DNA from: Cryomorpha sp963741985
GTDB lineage: Bacteria > Bacteroidota > Bacteroidia > Flavobacteriales_D > Cryomorphaceae
DNA: 64,000 nucleotides
Assembly (NCBI GenBank): GCA_963741985.1
Contig: CAVUKD010000001.1
Location: 248,001-312,000 of the forward strand
Reading direction: 5' to 3'
Shown: positions 10,665 through 21,600 of the stretch, piece after piece
How positions within the stretch are numbered: position 1 is the stretch's first letter
How the letters are laid out: the number at the start of each line of letters is the position of its first letter
Notes under the pieces: generated by a model
Told to the model about the DNA's origin: nothing
The model's input: the letters and a program-made list of their open reading frames with translations, nothing else
Database searches by the model: none
Program-made: the position numbers and the translations under genes

Positions 10665-11198
10665 ATGTCTAAACGGTTTATAACCTCCGCATTGGTAATC
10701 CTTTTTCTGGTAAGGATTATAGGTTATTTTCCCTTTTTTAAAATCGAACAATGGACCATCCGCCGGGAAATCAAAACAATGTTGAAAAAAGCTATTCCAG
10801 ATGCTGAACTGGAAGTATTCAGCTACCCTGTTGGATCTACCGAGGCAAAAAAATATGGTGAGAAAGATGAATTTGAACTGCACGGAGAGATGTACGATGT
10901 AGTGCGAAAAAAGATAGAAGCAGGCATCCTAAAACTTTATTGCATCCACGATAATAAAGAAACCGGCCTTTTTAATAGACTCGATCGAACTGTGAGGGAT
11001 CGCATGAATTCGACCCATCATCCTTTTAGAAATGTGATTAACATCTTTCAAAAAATATTTCACTCGATAGAACCAGTTAATGAAATGCTGAGCTTATCAC
11101 GTAGCAGAGGTCAGAATTCTCATATTTTCGGCTATTTGAATACGTATTCTTTTGATTTTATTCGAAAACTCGCCCCGCCTCCCCGCTTTGTATTTTAA
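10665..11198 (+). CDS. Small membrane-anchored protein of unknown function
   Basis: 177 residues; family not recognised. One hydrophobic segment at about residues 6-26 looks like an uncleaved N-terminal anchor, since no signal peptidase site is evident. The rest is soluble and charged, with a basic stretch (about 33-45), an acidic/polar middle and a proline-rich end (APPPRFVF). The position suggests a periplasmic or cytoplasmic-side domain tethered to the inner membrane. It sits between giant copies 3 and 4 and 205 nt before the TonB-dependent receptor on the same strand; a link to that receptor is only inferred from proximity. A clear -7 box lies just before the start codon, so it probably has its own promoter. 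Confidence 0.7.
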   Translation: MSKRFITSALVILFLVRIIGYFPFFKIEQWTIRREIKTMLKKAIPDAELEVFSYPVGSTEAKKYGEKDEFELHGEMYDVVRKKIEAGILKLYCIHDNKETGLFNRLDRTVRDRMNSTHHPFRNVINIFQKIFHSIEPVNEMLSLSRSRGQNSHIFGYLNTYSFDFIRKLAPPPRFVF

Positions 11199-11403
11199 GT
11201 TATTACAAATTATATTTTACACTGGCGAGAAATCCTGCGAATGATTTAAACAAGAGGGAATAAATTCTGTCCTCTGAATTAAATGTTTGCTTCTTTCCCG
11301 AATCGGTGAAAATCTTCGGTATTCATAAATCTGGATAGGAATGTCAATCCACTTTTGAGCAAAGCCGATTCTTCTCAAAATTTAATACTTAAAATATTTC
11401 AAA

Positions 11404-13803
11404 ATGAAATCAATTCTAACAGTGTTGTTTTTCGTCCTATTTGTAGCATCCATTTCAGCACAAAATTCTCAATTAACCGGTCGGGTTTTCGATAATAAAA
11501 CCAACCAACCAATCTCCGGGGCTAGTGTGCAGACCTCCAACAAACAGGTCGCAATAACTGGAAAAAATGGAACTTTCACTATTCCATGCACCTTAGCAAT
11601 GACGGTATCAGTAACCTTTATTGGGTATTCTAAATACGAATCTAAAATTGCAGACTGCAATCAAAAACTTGAAATAGGACTTACTCCAGAAAGTCAGGAA
11701 CTGGAAGCAGTTGAAATAACCGCCATTTCGAATTCGAATCGGGCACTTCTCGATCAGCCGGAGTCTATCGTTAAACTTACGAATTCTGAGATTCAGCGAC
11801 AAACAGGATTATACCTCGAAGACGCTTTGAACACGAATGTTCCCGGCGTATTGATGGAACGTCGTACAAATTCGGGTGGCCAGCAAATCAATATTCGTGG
11901 TTACGGTAATGGTTTCGGCTTTAAAGGGATCAGTAACAATTTCGATACCCAGGGTTTAAAAATCTATTTAAATGGGATCCCTGTTACAACAGCAGAAGGA
12001 CTGACAGTTATGGATGACATTGACTTCAATTCTGTCAGTAATCTCGAAGTAAAAAAGGGACCTTCCGGAACGCTATACGGAATGGCAATAGCGGGCGTGC
12101 TTAATTTAGAAATAGCAGGCCCCAAGAAAGGTGAAAGCTATATTCGTCAGAATGTTATGGCCGGAAGCTACGGTTTGTTGCGTACTACTACATCAATTGG
12201 AATTGGTGGTGACAATTCTTCCATTTTGGTAAATTACGGTCATCAGGAATTTGATGGGTTTATGGTCCATACGTCTGCACATAAAAACTTTTTTAATTTC
12301 TCTGGAACATTCGATTTAAATGAACGCCAAAAATTGACAACATACATCGGATACAGTGATAGTTACGATCAAAGAAATGGTGAGTTGACGGAGGAACAAT
12401 ACGTAAACATGGATTACACCGGAAATCCACGATACATCCAGAACGATGCACATTCGGCTGTCAAAGGATTTAGGGCTGGGATTGGCCATACCTACAAATT
12501 TGCAGACTGGATCTCCAATTCAACCACAATCTTTGGATCTTCGGCTCAATTAGATAATAGTTCTGCGGGCGGCTGGTCCGACGGTGCCCCCACAAGCTAC
12601 GGAATGCGTTCTACCTTTGATATAAACTTAAAGCTATCTGATAAATTGGCATTAAGCGGTATAACTGGTTTGGAATTGCAGGAAACGCGTGGGATTGCTA
12701 ATTCATACAGAATGATAGTCGATAGCACCAATTTAGACGGGTATAATACAATTGGTCCGATCCGTGGTTCAAGTGTGACGACAAGTGATGTCGCATCTTA
12801 TTTCACACAGTGGACACTCCGACTGCCGTATGATTTAAGTATTACTGCAGGTCTTGGATTTACAACCTTATCATCCGGAGTACAAGATAGACTATGGGCA
12901 TCAAATAATAACCATCCGGAAAATACGACACCCGCCACTTATGTATCAAAATATTCCAATATGGTAGCGCCCAGTTTTGGTATCAATAAAAAGATAAATG
13001 ATAAAGCTTCGGTTTATGCCTCTTACAGCTCGGGATATAATGCGCCAACGGGATCGCAATCATTTATTTCATTTACCGGCCGTATTAATACAGGCTTGAA
13101 ACCGGAAAAAGGAAGCCAATTTGAGCTTGGAACAAAAGGAAACCTCCTTGATAAAAAGCTGTTTTATACGCTGGCATTCTTTCAGGCAACATTTTCAGAT
13201 AAGCTCACTAGCATTAGCGTTACCGATCCTGAAAACACCGTTACATTGTATACATACATTTCCAATGGCGGAAGTCTGAATAATAAAGGAATGGAGGCAT
13301 TGATAAAATACGACGCGATCCGTTCAGAAACAGGGTTCTTCAAAAAAGTCAGCCCGTTTGCCAACGTTACCCTTTCGAATTTCAAATACGAGAATTTCAC
13401 GTATGAAACAGTCGGATCGGATATAAATGGAAATGACAGCACGCAGGTAGAAGATTATTCAGGAAATCTGGTAGCTGGGGTTCCTTCGGTAGTATTCAAT
13501 ATGGGTATTGATGCAGATACGCATCTGGGTTTATACGGAAACGTAACATTCAATTACCGTGATGCGATGTATTTCACATCCGATGAGTTGCATCAAACAG
13601 ATAGCTATAGTTTGCTAAATGCAAAAATTGGCTTTCGCAAAACGATCAATCATATCCGTTTTGATGTTTATGCAGGAGCGCGTGATATCACCGGATCGCA
13701 GTATTATGAAATGGTTTTTGTAAACCAACTTCCAGATGCTTACATCCCCGGGCCTTCCGAAATTAATTATTTCGGAGGGGTCAACATCGGATACGTCTTT
13801 TAG
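11404..13803 (+). CDS. TonB-dependent outer-membrane receptor
   Basis: 799 residues. The signal peptide ends SISA with Gln at mature +1. Residues about 25-100 form a carboxypeptidase-regulatory-like domain (TGRVFDNKTNQPISGASV), usual for Bacteroidota receptors. The plug domain (about 118-230) contains LEDALNTNVPGV, INIRGYG and the VKKGPSGTLYG motif. The remainder is a beta-barrel of alternating amphipathic strands ending in an aromatic residue (GYVF). It should import a scarce ligand across the outer membrane using TonB-ExbBD energy. The barrel resembles iron-siderophore receptors more than SusC, and no SusD partner is next to it, but the ligand cannot be read from sequence. A strong intrinsic terminator follows at 13831. 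Confidence 0.92.
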   Translation: MKSILTVLFFVLFVASISAQNSQLTGRVFDNKTNQPISGASVQTSNKQVAITGKNGTFTIPCTLAMTVSVTFIGYSKYESKIADCNQKLEIGLTPESQELEAVEITAISNSNRALLDQPESIVKLTNSEIQRQTGLYLEDALNTNVPGVLMERRTNSGGQQINIRGYGNGFGFKGISNNFDTQGLKIYLNGIPVTTAEGLTVMDDIDFNSVSNLEVKKGPSGTLYGMAIAGVLNLEIAGPKKGESYIRQNVMAGSYGLLRTTTSIGIGGDNSSILVNYGHQEFDGFMVHTSAHKNFFNFSGTFDLNERQKLTTYIGYSDSYDQRNGELTEEQYVNMDYTGNPRYIQNDAHSAVKGFRAGIGHTYKFADWISNSTTIFGSSAQLDNSSAGGWSDGAPTSYGMRSTFDINLKLSDKLALSGITGLELQETRGIANSYRMIVDSTNLDGYNTIGPIRGSSVTTSDVASYFTQWTLRLPYDLSITAGLGFTTLSSGVQDRLWASNNNHPENTTPATYVSKYSNMVAPSFGINKKINDKASVYASYSSGYNAPTGSQSFISFTGRINTGLKPEKGSQFELGTKGNLLDKKLFYTLAFFQATFSDKLTSISVTDPENTVTLYTYISNGGSLNNKGMEALIKYDAIRSETGFFKKVSPFANVTLSNFKYENFTYETVGSDINGNDSTQVEDYSGNLVAGVPSVVFNMGIDADTHLGLYGNVTFNYRDAMYFTSDELHQTDSYSLLNAKIGFRKTINHIRFDVYAGARDITGSQYYEMVFVNQLPDAYIPGPSEINYFGGVNIGYVF

Positions 13804-13830
13804 CTTTAAAAAACAGTACTGCGACTTTTT

Positions 13831-13865
13831 GCGAATCTCCGTCAACGGAGATTCGCATTTTTTTT
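13831..13865 (+). terminator. Intrinsic terminator after the TonB-dependent receptor
   Basis: A perfect 11-bp stem (left arm GCGAATCTCCG, loop TCAA) is followed by A and a run of T. It starts 27 nt after the receptor stop codon. The hairpin is the exact reverse complement of the one at 18485, including the loop. Confidence 0.93.
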
Positions 13866-13932
13866 ATCCCTATATCAACACCAAACCAAAATGAACTTTT
13901 CTTCGATCAATTGCTAATATTTATCGACATAC

Positions 13933-13963
13933 TTGATTATGTGGATTAAAAAAATTACCTTGG
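13933..13963 (+). promoter_or_regulatory. Possible promoter for giant copy 4
   Basis: A TTG at 13933-13935 and TACCTTGG at 13956-13963 are 20 nt apart. The second box differs from TAnnTTTG at one position. It lies 46 nt before the ATG at 14010 and downstream of a terminator, where a new promoter is expected. Confidence 0.35.
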
Positions 13964-14009
13964 TAACCTGTATATGAATACATAACGAATAAATTTTAAT
14001 AAAAACAGG

Positions 14010-17000
14010 ATGCTAACCAAAACATTGATGCCTTGTGTCACCAAGGTACATAGTCTTCTAATTCCCATTTTTTCGGTACTTCTCACTACAACGGCATTTG
14101 CCCAATTAGGTCCCGGTGGTGTAAGCCACGAAACTCCCAATACGCTCAATCCTACCCAGAGCGACTGTAGGCTGTGGCTCGATGCCAGCACACTAACCAC
14201 CCTCGCAGATGGAGATGATGTGACGGTTTGGGATGATATTTCCAAAAGTGAAAAGAACGATAAGGGATTTAGACAAGTAAGTGATGCTTTTCTTCCTCCG
14301 TTCTTTAGAGATGATCCGAGTGCATCTATAAACGGCTACCCAGTTGTAACTTTTGAGGATGGCCGGATGTTGAAAGTGAACTCCAGTACCGACATGAATA
14401 CTGAGGCTACCACTACCTATGCTCAAACCATAATCCTGGCCTTTCGCACGTCAGAAGATGTAACAAGTCGACAGGTATTATGGGAAGAAGGTGGGGGTGC
14501 TCGCGGTATGAATATTTTTATTTATAATGGTGAAATTTATCTCGGAGCTTACGATGATGTCCTTGATAATGACGTACTATATGGTACTTACGGCAAAGTA
14601 CAAAAATTTGGGTACAACTATGTAAAATCTCCCATGCAACCAAATACGACCTATATAATTTCTCATGTATTCAGTGCACCAACCAATAATTCGCTTAGTG
14701 GATATGTAAAGGGATACCAAAATGGTGCCTATTTCGGCGTGTTGCAATCGGGTGGACAATACGCTGCGGGAATTGGAGGGGTTTATAGGCACCCGGATCC
14801 AATAGGAATTGGTGCCGTAAACTCAGATACCTTCAATGAAACAGGAGCCAAAGGAAACATCACGGGACAATACGCCTTCAAAGGCCGTTTGGCTGAAATC
14901 TGTTATTACAATTTAGTGCTGAATGATGCCGAACGCATAATTGTCGAGAACTATCTGGGAGCGAAATACTATGCCAATATTATCGCGAACGATAAATACA
15001 TATACCAAGATAGTTACGGAAAAGATGTGGTAGGAATTGGGCAAGCCGGAAGTGTGGCACAGAGGCATACGGTTAGCCAGGGGCGTAATCCATTCGAGAT
15101 TAGCCCGGATGATCTGTCTCAATCCTTTACGAATCTATCAAATGAATTTTTGCTCACCGGAAATAATGGAATGCCACTCACTTTGACGGATCAAAATGTA
15201 CCGAATGATCCCGGAAGCACAAAACGCGTTGAAAGAATATGGCGATTTGATGAGAGAGGAGATCTCAAAAAGATAAAATTTAGGTTTCACAATACCGACT
15301 TGCCTACGCCGCCACCCTTGTTTACAAAATACGTACTGATTTTTGATAATACCAGTCCGAACTTTCCGGATTTCAGCACGAATAATGCAAAGGTCTATGA
15401 ACTGAAAGATGTCGGAAGTAATTTTTATGAAGCAGATGTAGATGTTGTGTCAGGTGCATTTATGACCATAGGTGTTCTTAAGCCACAAGTATCTTTCAAG
15501 AATGCTGAAGCTTATGCAATAGAGAGTAATCCAACTCCCGATAGTACCCTTTATAACAATAAAGTATATGCTCGGCTCAATTATGTACCCACAAGTCCGG
15601 TAACTATAGATTATTCCTTTAACGATGGTGCTGCAACCCGAGCTACAGATTATGGCTACCAAAATAGTGTTGTGAATGCAGGGATCACTTTTCCTGTTGG
15701 TATTCAGGAAATGCCAGTTCTGGTATATGTTAAAAATGACAATGTTCCGGAACTTACTCCGGGTACCGAGACTTTCAATATCAATCTGACCCTCGGCTCG
15801 AATACTACTACTGGCTTGGGTATTGGTACTCAAAGTCAGCATACCTTTACGATATACGATGATGACGCAGATCCCAAAATCGGATTTGAGGATACCCATG
15901 GCGAGGTCAACGAATCTGTTGGAACCGCCACCATAAATCTTTTGCGTTCAGGAAACACGAGTGGTGCAGCTTCCGCAAGGGTACGAGTGGTTTACGATCC
16001 GCGAACAACCGCTACGCTCAATGCAGATTTTCAATACCCGGCATATAAGACCGTATCTTTTGTCGACCAGCAAGCTATAGCGCCGTTTACATTGGACATT
16101 CTAAATGATCTACTTGATGAAGACGACGAATTTATTTTACTGCAAGTTGATAATTTTGCCAACGCTGTGGGTGAACCCAATTCCATTTTAGATACCCTAA
16201 AAATCGTCGATAATGATGCACCACCAACGGTAGAGTTTACTTCCGCTACGTCTCAAAATTACGAAACAAATGGATCCCCAAAAATCCTAATCGAATTGGA
16301 TAATCCAAGTGCAAAAGAGGTGTCGGTGACATACGACAACACGCATTTACTGCTCCCCCCTACCAACAATCCCGCAACATACGGTGACGATTACACAGTA
16401 GCATATCCGGCAACAATTGTTATCCAAAAGGGTGACACATTGGGATATCCCATTAATTTCGTGGTTCAGCAGGATGGAATAGACGAAGATGACGAAACCG
16501 TAGAGTTTGAAATTACCGGGGTAGATAATGCTAACATCGGTACACAAACCCGGCATATTTATACCATCAAGGACTATTCAGCTTTTGAGTGGAAAGGCGC
16601 GGCCGGGGTAGGGAAAGCCAGCGATGATATCTTCTGGGTAGATATAGATCGACAATCTGGAAATCAAGGAGACTTACTTCAAACCCTGACAAATTTCAGC
16701 CCACAAAATATTAATATGTATCAGAATACCAGTGGAAACAGAGCAGAACTTCAAACGAGTGTAAATCTTATTAATGGACATAAGATATTGAAATTTGATG
16801 GCGGTGACTATTACCATTTTGACAATAGTGGATTGATAAACACTGCTCCGGAAGTGGCGAAAAAGGATTATTTCCTCGTTATAAAGACAGGCACAACAGT
16901 AAGTGGTTGGCAAACCATATATAAACAAGGGGGAGGTAGTAGAGGTTTTTCGATATACATCTATAATGGCTCTCTTTATTTCAACGCATGGAACAATCCG

Positions 17001-18452
17001 GCATCTGATCCCGGCACGCCCTGGGGTAGTGGAAGCTCTAATGGAAACCGCTTTGCACGATTTGACGGGCTACAGCCAAACACTGCTTATATCGTATCTT
17101 GCTTGTTCGACAAAGATGCAACACAAAAATTACGAATTTATGTGAATGGTGAATTAGGAGTGCGAACTGAAACGGAAGTTTGTGGGTTGGTATTTAGTCA
17201 CTCGGGTGCCGTGAGCATTGGCGGTACAGACGGTGCAGCACTTTATCATGATGGAAATTCAAGATCAAATAGTTATTTTACTGGCTATCTGGCTGAAATG
17301 ATTCATTTTACAGATGCACCTGTAAATGAAGCGCGAAGAAAAATATTAGAAAACTACTTTTCTGGAAAGTACAATATTCCACTCGTGGCAGGAGAGCAAA
17401 AATTTGGGTTGAACACCCCATACACCAATGAAATTGCCGGTATTGGACAGGTAAGTCCAACCGATGTCCATACCGATTCACAGAGTATCGGTATTTTACG
17501 AATGAAAACGCCAGTAACCATTACCAATAATTCATTCCTCTTTTGGGGTGCAAATGATGTCCCATTGCATGACACCTGGCCTTATTCTAGTAGTTCAATG
17601 CCTGCGGGAATAGAAGAACGATCGGGAAAGGTCTGGCGTGTTTCTAAAAATGGCACCATTAATCATGTTGAAGTTTACATTCGCTACAGTGAGTTACAGA
17701 ACGCAGCTTTATTTGGAGTAAACGATCTTAAATTACTCATTCATCACAACAGCGATGGTCAGAATTTTTCGGGAGCCGAAGTTATAACTCCCACTTCACT
17801 CCAAAACGGTTATGTAGCCAAATTTATTAATTTAGAATTCAATGATGGTGATTATTTTACTCTCGGAAATTCAAGCACAATAAATCCTTTACCCATTGAA
17901 TTGCTTTCTTTTTCAGCAAAAACTTCAGATCATCAGATTGACCTTAACTGGATAACCTCAACTGAAGAGGGAAACGATCATTTTGAAGTTGAAAGAGCTG
18001 GTAAAGATTTGCATTTTGAAGTCATTCTCAACCAGCCCGGTGCCGGATATTCCAATACTATACATTACTATTCAGATGTGGACAAAAATCCTTTGTATGG
18101 AATTTCGTATTACCGCCTAAAGCAGGTAGATTACGACGGAAACTCCACGTACTCCGATCCTGTTTCGGTTTATTTTCAGCTAATTGAGGGAGATCCTTTC
18201 GATTTTTGGATTTATCCAAACCCCACCAAGTCGCATCGCTTTACTATTGCAAATACCGGTAAGTTGCCTACCGAACGAATCGTTAATCTTACTATCGTAA
18301 ATATTTCGGGGCAGGTTGTGTATTCTCAAAAGATCGACCCTACATATACTTCCGTCCAGATAGAAGTGCCGGGAAATATCGGAAAAGGAATGTATCTGGT
18401 GGTCTTGCAAAATGACGCTATTAACAGGAGTTATAAACTGGTAATTAATTAG
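14010..18452 (+). CDS. Giant T9SS-secreted LamG/Calx-beta adhesin-like protein (copy 4)
   Basis: 1,480 residues. The signal peptide ends TAFA with Gln at +1 (residue 32), then LGPGGVSHETPNT, identical to copy 5 at this point. Approximate domains: LamG-like 40-325, GIG-containing module 328-490, Calx-beta-like 491-618, 619-737 and 738-853 (acidic loops NDLLDEDDE and DGIDEDDE), second LamG-like 855-1125 (FEWKGAAGVGKASDD), associated module 1128-1290, fibronectin-III-like 1291-1388, T9SS sorting domain 1393-1480 (IYPNPTKSHRF, ending YKLVIN). It is closest to copy 5 along its whole length and belongs to a different subfamily from copies 1-3. Mirror-image terminators flank the gene, so it is probably its own transcription unit. 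It is an inferred surface protein; no enzyme motif was seen. Confidence 0.9.
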   Translation: MLTKTLMPCVTKVHSLLIPIFSVLLTTTAFAQLGPGGVSHETPNTLNPTQSDCRLWLDASTLTTLADGDDVTVWDDISKSEKNDKGFRQVSDAFLPPFFRDDPSASINGYPVVTFEDGRMLKVNSSTDMNTEATTTYAQTIILAFRTSEDVTSRQVLWEEGGGARGMNIFIYNGEIYLGAYDDVLDNDVLYGTYGKVQKFGYNYVKSPMQPNTTYIISHVFSAPTNNSLSGYVKGYQNGAYFGVLQSGGQYAAGIGGVYRHPDPIGIGAVNSDTFNETGAKGNITGQYAFKGRLAEICYYNLVLNDAERIIVENYLGAKYYANIIANDKYIYQDSYGKDVVGIGQAGSVAQRHTVSQGRNPFEISPDDLSQSFTNLSNEFLLTGNNGMPLTLTDQNVPNDPGSTKRVERIWRFDERGDLKKIKFRFHNTDLPTPPPLFTKYVLIFDNTSPNFPDFSTNNAKVYELKDVGSNFYEADVDVVSGAFMTIGVLKPQVSFKNAEAYAIESNPTPDSTLYNNKVYARLNYVPTSPVTIDYSFNDGAATRATDYGYQNSVVNAGITFPVGIQEMPVLVYVKNDNVPELTPGTETFNINLTLGSNTTTGLGIGTQSQHTFTIYDDDADPKIGFEDTHGEVNESVGTATINLLRSGNTSGAASARVRVVYDPRTTATLNADFQYPAYKTVSFVDQQAIAPFTLDILNDLLDEDDEFILLQVDNFANAVGEPNSILDTLKIVDNDAPPTVEFTSATSQNYETNGSPKILIELDNPSAKEVSVTYDNTHLLLPPTNNPATYGDDYTVAYPATIVIQKGDTLGYPINFVVQQDGIDEDDETVEFEITGVDNANIGTQTRHIYTIKDYSAFEWKGAAGVGKASDDIFWVDIDRQSGNQGDLLQTLTNFSPQNINMYQNTSGNRAELQTSVNLINGHKILKFDGGDYYHFDNSGLINTAPEVAKKDYFLVIKTGTTVSGWQTIYKQGGGSRGFSIYIYNGSLYFNAWNNPASDPGTPWGSGSSNGNRFARFDGLQPNTAYIVSCLFDKDATQKLRIYVNGELGVRTETEVCGLVFSHSGAVSIGGTDGAALYHDGNSRSNSYFTGYLAEMIHFTDAPVNEARRKILENYFSGKYNIPLVAGEQKFGLNTPYTNEIAGIGQVSPTDVHTDSQSIGILRMKTPVTITNNSFLFWGANDVPLHDTWPYSSSSMPAGIEERSGKVWRVSKNGTINHVEVYIRYSELQNAALFGVNDLKLLIHHNSDGQNFSGAEVITPTSLQNGYVAKFINLEFNDGDYFTLGNSSTINPLPIELLSFSAKTSDHQIDLNWITSTEEGNDHFEVERAGKDLHFEVILNQPGAGYSNTIHYYSDVDKNPLYGISYYRLKQVDYDGNSTYSDPVSVYFQLIEGDPFDFWIYPNPTKSHRFTIANTGKLPTERIVNLTIVNISGQVVYSQKIDPTYTSVQIEVPGNIGKGMYLVVLQNDAINRSYKLVIN

Positions 18453-18484
18453 CCCCTATATATTTACCATAATAATTTAGGTAT

Positions 18485-18520
18485 GCGAATCTCCGTTGAC
18501 GGAGATTCGCAGTTTTTTTT
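18485..18520 (+). terminator. Intrinsic terminator after giant copy 4
   Basis: A perfect 11-bp stem with the same arms as the terminator at 13831 but with loop TTGA instead of TCAA, followed by AG and eight T. It begins 33 nt after the copy 4 stop codon. As double-stranded DNA the 26-bp hairpin is the inverted copy of the first. Confidence 0.93.
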
Positions 18521-18647
18521 GCAAACATTTCTTGTCCCCCTTTCTATCAATCATTCAAAAGTATCGTTAAAACATCATTTTTAAACGAAAGATGTAACCA
18601 ACCCACTGGTATTTTAGTATTAAAGTATTTGTTACAAACAATCTATT

Positions 18648-21600
18648 ATGTTCCCCAAAACGTCTATCAAACGCTTATTTTTCTTACGAAACATTGGTGC
18701 AGTCTTGCTGTTTATATGCTTATCATCAGACACTTGGGCTCAACTCGGCCCCGGCGGTGTAAGCCACGAAACCCCCAATACACTTGTACCCACTCAAAGT
18801 GATTGCAGACTTTGGCTCGATGCCAGTTCGCTGGTTACTCTTGCCGATGGTGATGATGTAACTACCTGGGATGACATTTCTTACAGCGCTCACAACGACA
18901 AAGGATTTAGAAGTGGAAGTGATAATTTTCTGCCTCCATTTTTCAGAGATGACCCGAGTGCTGCAATTAATGGATACCCCGTTGTGACCTTTGAAGATGG
19001 GCGAATGCTAAAAGTAAATTCGAGCAATGACTTAAACACTGAGAATACGACTACCTATACCCAAACAATTGTATTGGCCTTTCGCACCTCAGAGGATGTT
19101 ACAAGTCGTCAAGTACTTTGGGAAGAAGGTGGAGGATGGCGTGGAATGAATATATATATCTATAATGGAGAAATATATCTTGGGGCCTATGACAATCATT
19201 TGGATAATGACATCGGTGCGGGTAATGTACCACCTTTTGGATATAATTATGTGAAGAGCCCTATCCAGCCTAACACGACATACGTAATCTCACATGTTTT
19301 CAGTGCCCCGACAAATAATACGCTCACCGGCTATATCAAGGGATATCGAAACGGTTCTTATTTTGGAACCTTAATTAACGCAGGTCCCGAGAATGGCGGA
19401 ATTGGAGGGGTATTTAAACATCCGGATCCTATCGGAATTGGAGCGGTAAACTCTGATACGTATAATGAAACTGGATCACACGGAAATATTACCGGTCAGT
19501 ACGCTTTTAAAGGCCGCTTAGCTGAAATATGCTATTACAACAGATTGCTCAATGATGCTGAGCGGATCATTGTTGAGAATTATCTCGGAGCAAAATACTA
19601 CGCAAACATTATCGTAAATGATAAATACCAGTACCAAGACAGTTACGGAAAAGGCGTAATTGGAATTGGACAAACGATAAACAATGTGGCCTACCGGCAC
19701 AGCATAAGTCAGGGACGTAATCCTTTTGAAATAAGTCCTACAAATTATTCACTTTCCTTTACAGGAGCCAATCAATTCCTTTTTGTAGGTAATAATGGAA
19801 TGTCAAATACACTCACAGATGAAAACGTTCCTAACGATCCCGGAAGTACAAAACGACTTGAAAGGATTTGGAGATTCGATGAAACAGGAGACCTGAAGAA
19901 GATAAAATTCCGGTTTCATAATACCGACTTGCCTGCACTGCCCACAGGATTTACAAAATATACGCTGATTTTTGATAATACGAGTTCGAATTTTCCGGAT
20001 TTCACTACTGCTAATTCAAAAATCTATGAGCTAAAAGATGTCGGTGGCGGTTATTATGAAGCAGATATTGATGTGGTATCAGGAGCTTTTATGACCATTG
20101 GTGTTTTGAAACCTCAGGTAACGTTCAAAACTGCTGACGCTTATGCGATTGAGGGCGACCCTTCCCCTGACAGTACAGTCTATTTTAATAAAGTATATGC
20201 CAGACTGAATTATGTACCCACAAGCCCGGTGAAAATCGACTTCTCATTTAGCGACGGAACTGCCACACGAGCTACTGATTACGGGTTTCTCAATAATGAT
20301 GTAAACAATGGTATAACTTTTCCTATCGGAATTCAGGAAATGCCTATACGCCTTTGGGTTAAAAATGATATTGTGCTGGAGAACCCAAGTACGGAAACTT
20401 TTACCATCAATTTGACCATTGGAGCTAATACAACTACTGGATTGGGAATTGGAGTTCAAAGCCAACATACATTTACCATTTATGACAATGACCCACCACC
20501 GAAAATTGGATTTGCACAATCTACAAGTCAGGCGGCCGAATCTATGGGAACTGATACTATTTATTTAATACGTACTGGAAGTACTGTGGGCTCGGCTAGC
20601 GCTCGAATAAATATAGTTTCTGGTTCAACCACAGCAGCACTCAATCAAGATTATCAATATCCCACCTATAAAACGGTATATTTTGCGGATGGTGAATCCA
20701 TCAAACCGTTAATAATTGATGTCCTTGATGATTCAATGGATGAAGACAATGAATTCATTAAGCTATGGGTGTATTATATCAATGGTGCTGGTCCGGAACC
20801 AAGTTCAATCTATCACACTCTGGAAATAGTGGATGACGATGAACCGCCCACTGTAGAGTTTACCTCTACGTCGTCACAAAATTATGAAACAACGGGCGCA
20901 CCAAAAATCCTAATCGAATTGGATAAGGCGAGTGCAAAAGATGTATCGGTAAGCTATACTAATACAAATTTGCTCCTGCCTCCGGTAAATAATCCAGCAA
21001 CATATGGTTCGGATTACGGCCTGAATTACCCTGCAACTGTCGTGATACCCCACGGGGATACTCTGGGATATCCTATAAATTTCAATGTTCAACAAGATGG
21101 CATTGCAGAAGACGACGAAACCGTAGAATTTGAATTGACAGGTGCGGTGAATGCCAATCTGGGCACCAGAACCAGACATATTTATACTATTAAGGATTAC
21201 TCCGCTTTTGAATGGAAAGGTGCCGCCGGTGTAGGGAAGCCGAGTGATAATATATTCTGGATAGATATTGATCGCCAATCCGGAAACCAAAATGATCTTT
21301 TGCAAACACTAACGAATTTTAGTCCGCAGGATATAAATATGTATCAGAATACCAGCGGGAACAGGGCAAAACTGCAGACGAGTTCGAACCTTATAAACGG
21401 ACGCAAGACTTTGAAATTTGATGGTGGCAATGATTATTACAAATTTGATAATAGTGGATTGATAAATACCGCACCCGAAGTCGGTAAAAAAGATTACTTC
21501 TTAGTAATCAAAACTTCCGATGATATAGATAGCTGGCAAACAATCTACAAACAAGGAGGAGGAAGCAGAGGTTTCTCGATCTATATTTACAACGGTTCAT

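Larger units (their letters stand above)
13831..18510. repeat. 26-bp inverted repeats flanking giant copy 4
   Basis: The 26-bp hairpin at 13831-13856 and that at 18485-18510 are exact reverse complements of each other. Each is also self-complementary outside its 4-nt loop. They enclose exactly one gene. Confidence 0.9.

Noticed and set aside
15450..15899. 149-codon minus-strand frame inside giant copy 4
   Set aside because: Antisense shadow of the Calx-beta region, with shadow-like Ile/Ser/Tyr-rich composition and no motif.
13831..18510. Invertible DNA switch or insertion sequence around giant copy 4
   Set aside because: Inverted repeats exist, but there is no recombinase or transposase gene, no target-site duplication was seen, and the repeats work well as terminators. 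Kept only as a hypothesis in the findings.
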